The notes under the pieces: model-generated
What the model was told of the DNA's origin: nothing
Seen by the model: the letters and a program-made list of their open reading frames with translations, nothing else
Database searches by the model: none
Made by a program: the position numbers and the translations under genes
Source of the DNA: an uncultured bacterium
GTDB taxonomy: Bacteria > Actinomycetota > Coriobacteriia > Coriobacteriales > Coriobacteriaceae
Direction: 5' to 3'
Length of the DNA stretch: 15,518 nt
NCBI GenBank assembly: GCA_905215195.1
Contig: CAJMPF010000012.1
Coordinates: forward strand, 1 to 15,518
Shown here: one piece after another, positions 13,443 to 15,518 of the stretch
How positions within the stretch are numbered: the first letter of the stretch is position 1
Layout: every line of letters starts with the position of its first letter

Positions 13443-14396
13443 ATGACAACCAAGTACACCGACGCGCCGCGCACACGTGTCATGACGCCGGCATCGCTCA
13501 ACAACGGCGTTCACGAAAACCATTCCATCGGCCAGACCATGGCCATCGCGCCCAAAAAGGGCCTGTTTGACGACATTTCCATTCCCCAGATCATCGCCGG
13601 CGCCGCAGCTGCCGCTACGAGCGTCGCGCTTGCCTCCAAGATCGGTATCGCCGGATCGGTGATCGGTGCCGCTGTGAGCTCGGTCATCACCGTTGTGTCC
13701 TCGCAGGTCTACCGCCACTTTATCTCTGCCAGCGCCAAAGCCCTCAAAGGTACGCACGCCACCGTCGACTACCCCGCCGGCGCCTATGAACCCGTTGAAT
13801 TAAATGCCGAGGAGCACTTAGGCGGCGCCGCGACTACCCAGGAGATGCGCCAGATTGCAGGGCGCGCGACCACGGCGCGCGTCGCCCCCGACAGCCTGCG
13901 CGCCAAGGCGGCGGCAGAGCGCAGCCAGACGCAAAAGAAGGTCATCATCTTCTCGATCGCCATCGCCATCGTCGCGGTTATCGCCTGCACCGCTGCCATC
14001 CTTATCACCACCGCCGGTGAGGGTCTGGGCGAGCGTCCCGAGCCGATTCTGTCGTCACGCACGACCGAGCACGACGCGGACAGCACTGGTCAATCGCAAA
14101 GCCAGCAGGACGACTCGCAGGGCACCTCCGCATCCACCGACTCGTCCTCGAACACCCCCGATCAGTCGCAGGGCGCCGATTCTTCTGTGAACAACAACGG
14201 TACGCAATCCGGCACAACCGACTCAAGCCAAACGACTGACGGCTCTCAACCGAGCACGGGCGACCAGACGAGCGACACCACGTCGGGAACGGGCTCAGCA
14301 GACAGCAGCAACACCAGCAACTCGAACAGCTCGAGTGGAACCGCGTCCGGCACGGCATCTGACAGCTCGAGCCAAGGCACGGCATCGGGCAACTAA
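13443..14396 (+). CDS. Membrane protein with Ser/Thr-rich exported tail
   Basis: No family recognised. The 317-residue product falls into four parts. Residues 1-45 are polar. Residues about 47-89 form a long Ala/Gly/Val-rich hydrophobic stretch (IIAGAAAAATSVALASKIGI, then GSVIGAAVSSVITVV), perhaps a glycine-zipper-like hairpin in the membrane. Residues 90-166 are soluble with Arg/Lys just before the next helix. Residues 167-190 are a clear transmembrane segment (KVIIFSIAIAIVAVIACTAA). Residues about 200-317 are low-complexity Ser, Thr, Gly, Gln, Asn and Asp. Positive charges on the N-terminal side predict the tail outside the cell. No LPXTG anchor or enzyme motif is visible. GGGAGG (13430-13435) before the ATG fixes the start; an in-frame ATG at 13347 lacks one. 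A terminator follows. A stalk or surface-exposed role is an inference only. Confidence 0.75.
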   Translation: MTTKYTDAPRTRVMTPASLNNGVHENHSIGQTMAIAPKKGLFDDISIPQIIAGAAAAATSVALASKIGIAGSVIGAAVSSVITVVSSQVYRHFISASAKALKGTHATVDYPAGAYEPVELNAEEHLGGAATTQEMRQIAGRATTARVAPDSLRAKAAAERSQTQKKVIIFSIAIAIVAVIACTAAILITTAGEGLGERPEPILSSRTTEHDADSTGQSQSQQDDSQGTSASTDSSSNTPDQSQGADSSVNNNGTQSGTTDSSQTTDGSQPSTGDQTSDTTSGTGSADSSNTSNSNSSSGTASGTASDSSSQGTASGN

Positions 14397-14430
14397 GCAC
14401 GTTTGCCCCTCATAGATAATCGACCTGTAT

Positions 14431-14464
14431 AACGGGCGCGAACCGGCAACGGTCGCGCCCGTTT
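14431..14464 (+). terminator. Terminator of the membrane protein gene
   Basis: AACGGGCGCG-A-ACCG, a GCAA tetraloop, then CGGT-CGCGCCCGTT and a short TTT. The stem has fourteen pairs with one bulged A. It lies 35 bases past the stop codon. The T-run is short but the stem is very stable. Confidence 0.75.
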
Positions 14465-14534
14465 GCCTTGGGCGCCGAGGTAGCAAGCCCCGCGCGATGG
14501 TAAGATGCTTTGGTGTGTAAAGAGGAGATTTGCC

Positions 14535-15518
14535 ATGAGCAAGACAATAGTTAAGCCCACGCTATCGCTGGGCAACCACATCTATCTGTATCGTCTGCTG
14601 CGTGATGCGATTGGGTGCGGCAAGCAAACGTTTATGACGCAGGTCGAGGAGGCGCTCGCTGCTGGTGACATGGCCGCTTATGACCTGGGCTTCGAGTCCA
14701 CGCGCGAGCTGCTCGAGGAGCTCGACGACTGCATAAGGCTGACCGTCTTTAAGGGCGGTCGCCTGTATGCCACGCTCATCGCCAACGAGGCCTGGGATGC
14801 CGCCCTTGCCAAGGGCGAGGACAAGCCCAAGGCTGCCAAGGGTGCCAAGCAGTCCTACAAAAAGAAAAAGCGCGGCGAGAAGGACCTCAAGGCCGTGCGC
14901 CCCAAGCACGTTAAGCGCGCCGAGCCCGAGCCCGTGGCCGAAGTCGCTCCGGAGCCCGAGCCCGAGGCAGAGATCGAAGTCGCTATTGAGGTAACGGCAG
15001 AAGCCGACACCGAAATCACCGCCACGACCGATCCCGAAGTCATATCCGAGCAGGAAGCCACTGCGGAGCTCAACGAAGCTCCCAAGTCGACAACCGAAGA
15101 AGCCGCTGACCAGCCCGAAACGCCTGCGTTCCAAAACAGCGATGTCTTTGGCGACGAGACCGAGGACGATCAGCCCGACGAGCCCGACGATCAAGGCGCT
15201 ACCGAGTCGGCGCCGGAGCCCGAGACGCCGCAGCCCGCCATCTCGCTCACGGTCGTCTATGACCCCGAGAACGCAAACGCCGGCATCACCACCATGGCAT
15301 CCACGCCCATCGAGGCAAAGTCGAGCGTCGAGAACGAGAACGCGACGCAGGTTGAGGTTGAAACTGCAGCTGCAGACGCGCCCGTCACCGTGAAGCCCGC
15401 AGATTCCACGATCAAGCCGGAAGCGACGCTGGAGCCCGCACCCGTCATCGAATCCGTGCCCGCCGCTGCTTGCGACCGAATTCCCGCACCGGCACCGGCT
15501 TCGGTACCCGCAGCGGCC
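14535..15518 (+). CDS. LOTUS-like N-terminal domain protein with acidic tail, partial
   Basis: Open from the ATG at 14535 to the right edge, 328 codons with no stop, so the C-terminus is missing. The start has AGAGGAG (14521-14527) 7 bases before it. Residues about 13-90 look like a small winged helix: HIYLYRLLRDAIGCGKQTFM, then VEEALAAGDMAAYDLGFEST, RELLEELDDCIRLTVF, GGRLYATLIANEAWD. The pattern of a Gly-Phe-Ser/Thr turn, Leu-rich helix and Gly-bounded strand resembles the OST-HTH/LOTUS domain, which in bacteria often accompanies RNA-related enzymes. A Lys-rich stretch follows (about 93-125, including KKKKR). From about 130 on the chain is Glu/Pro/Ala/Thr-rich and probably disordered (PEPEPEAE and similar). 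Domain identity is by eye and uncertain; a second folded domain may lie beyond the edge. The preceding TAAGAT at 14501-14506 may be its -10 box. Confidence 0.7.
   Translation, partial: MSKTIVKPTLSLGNHIYLYRLLRDAIGCGKQTFMTQVEEALAAGDMAAYDLGFESTRELLEELDDCIRLTVFKGGRLYATLIANEAWDAALAKGEDKPKAAKGAKQSYKKKKRGEKDLKAVRPKHVKRAEPEPVAEVAPEPEPEAEIEVAIEVTAEADTEITATTDPEVISEQEATAELNEAPKSTTEEAADQPETPAFQNSDVFGDETEDDQPDEPDDQGATESAPEPETPQPAISLTVVYDPENANAGITTMASTPIEAKSSVENENATQVEVETAAADAPVTVKPADSTIKPEATLEPAPVIESVPAAACDRIPAPAPASVPAAA

Noticed and set aside
14070..14396. Ser/Thr-rich tail region as a tandem DNA repeat.
   Set aside because: The amino-acid composition is simple, but no regular DNA unit repeats; only short GGCACGGCATC-like pieces recur.
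1..15518. CRISPR arrays, tRNA or rRNA genes, insertion sequences, prophage genes.
   Set aside because: Both strands were read for evenly spaced repeats, cloverleaf motifs and transposase or integrase frames, and none was found.

Overview
The window looks like a piece of a GC-rich chromosome from a gut-type fermentative actinobacterium. The class Coriobacteriia (for example Collinsella) is my best guess. The guess rests on base composition, the acetylase-type diaminopimelate genes next to a lysine riboswitch, the fermentative L-lactate dehydrogenase and the style of the membrane and accessory proteins. It is an inference, not a database result. Almost every gene looks chromosomal and housekeeping. 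No CRISPR array, tRNA, rRNA, prophage or intact insertion sequence is visible.

Layout. (1) 80-674, minus: a small, AT-richer higB-higA toxin-antitoxin pair with its own promoter and a palindromic operator. (2) 777-1964, minus: an M20D amidohydrolase, probably N-acetyl-diaminopimelate deacetylase. It is divergent from (3), a lysine operon on the plus strand: promoter, lysine riboswitch (2112-2250), a lysA-dapA gene read as one 769-codon frame (2343-4652), dapB (4645-5385) and dapH (5425-6144). (4) 6145-6435: a gene-free stretch packed with inverted repeats and ending in a shared terminator. (5) 6436-7449, minus: a 37-kDa nucleoid-associated protein. (6) 7551-8711, minus: a DUF2974/Mbeg1-like alpha/beta hydrolase with a near-identical REP-like palindrome on each side. 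(7) 8826-9776, minus: L-lactate dehydrogenase. (8) 9978-11141, minus: a class I/II aminotransferase of the LL-diaminopimelate type. (9) 11260-13239, minus: glutamine-dependent NAD synthetase. (10) 13443-14396, plus: a membrane protein with a Ser/Thr-rich exported tail. (11) 14535 to the right edge, plus: the start of a protein with a LOTUS-like N-terminal domain and a long acidic Pro/Glu/Ala-rich tail.

How the genes work together. DapA, DapB, DapH, an aminotransferase and the M20D deacetylase would carry aspartate semialdehyde plus pyruvate through the N-acetyl branch to LL-diaminopimelate. LysA then decarboxylates the meso form to lysine; the epimerase DapF is not in the window. The riboswitch lets lysine shut down the whole plus-strand operon. 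The deacetylase and the aminotransferase lie outside the riboswitch unit.

The most notable points are the first-enzyme/last-enzyme fusion LysA-DapA, which keeps a good internal ribosome binding site; the riboswitch expression platform without a U-tract; the highly structured 3' region after dapH; the paired REP-like palindromes; and the terminator-like hairpins inside the leaders of ldh and the aminotransferase gene.
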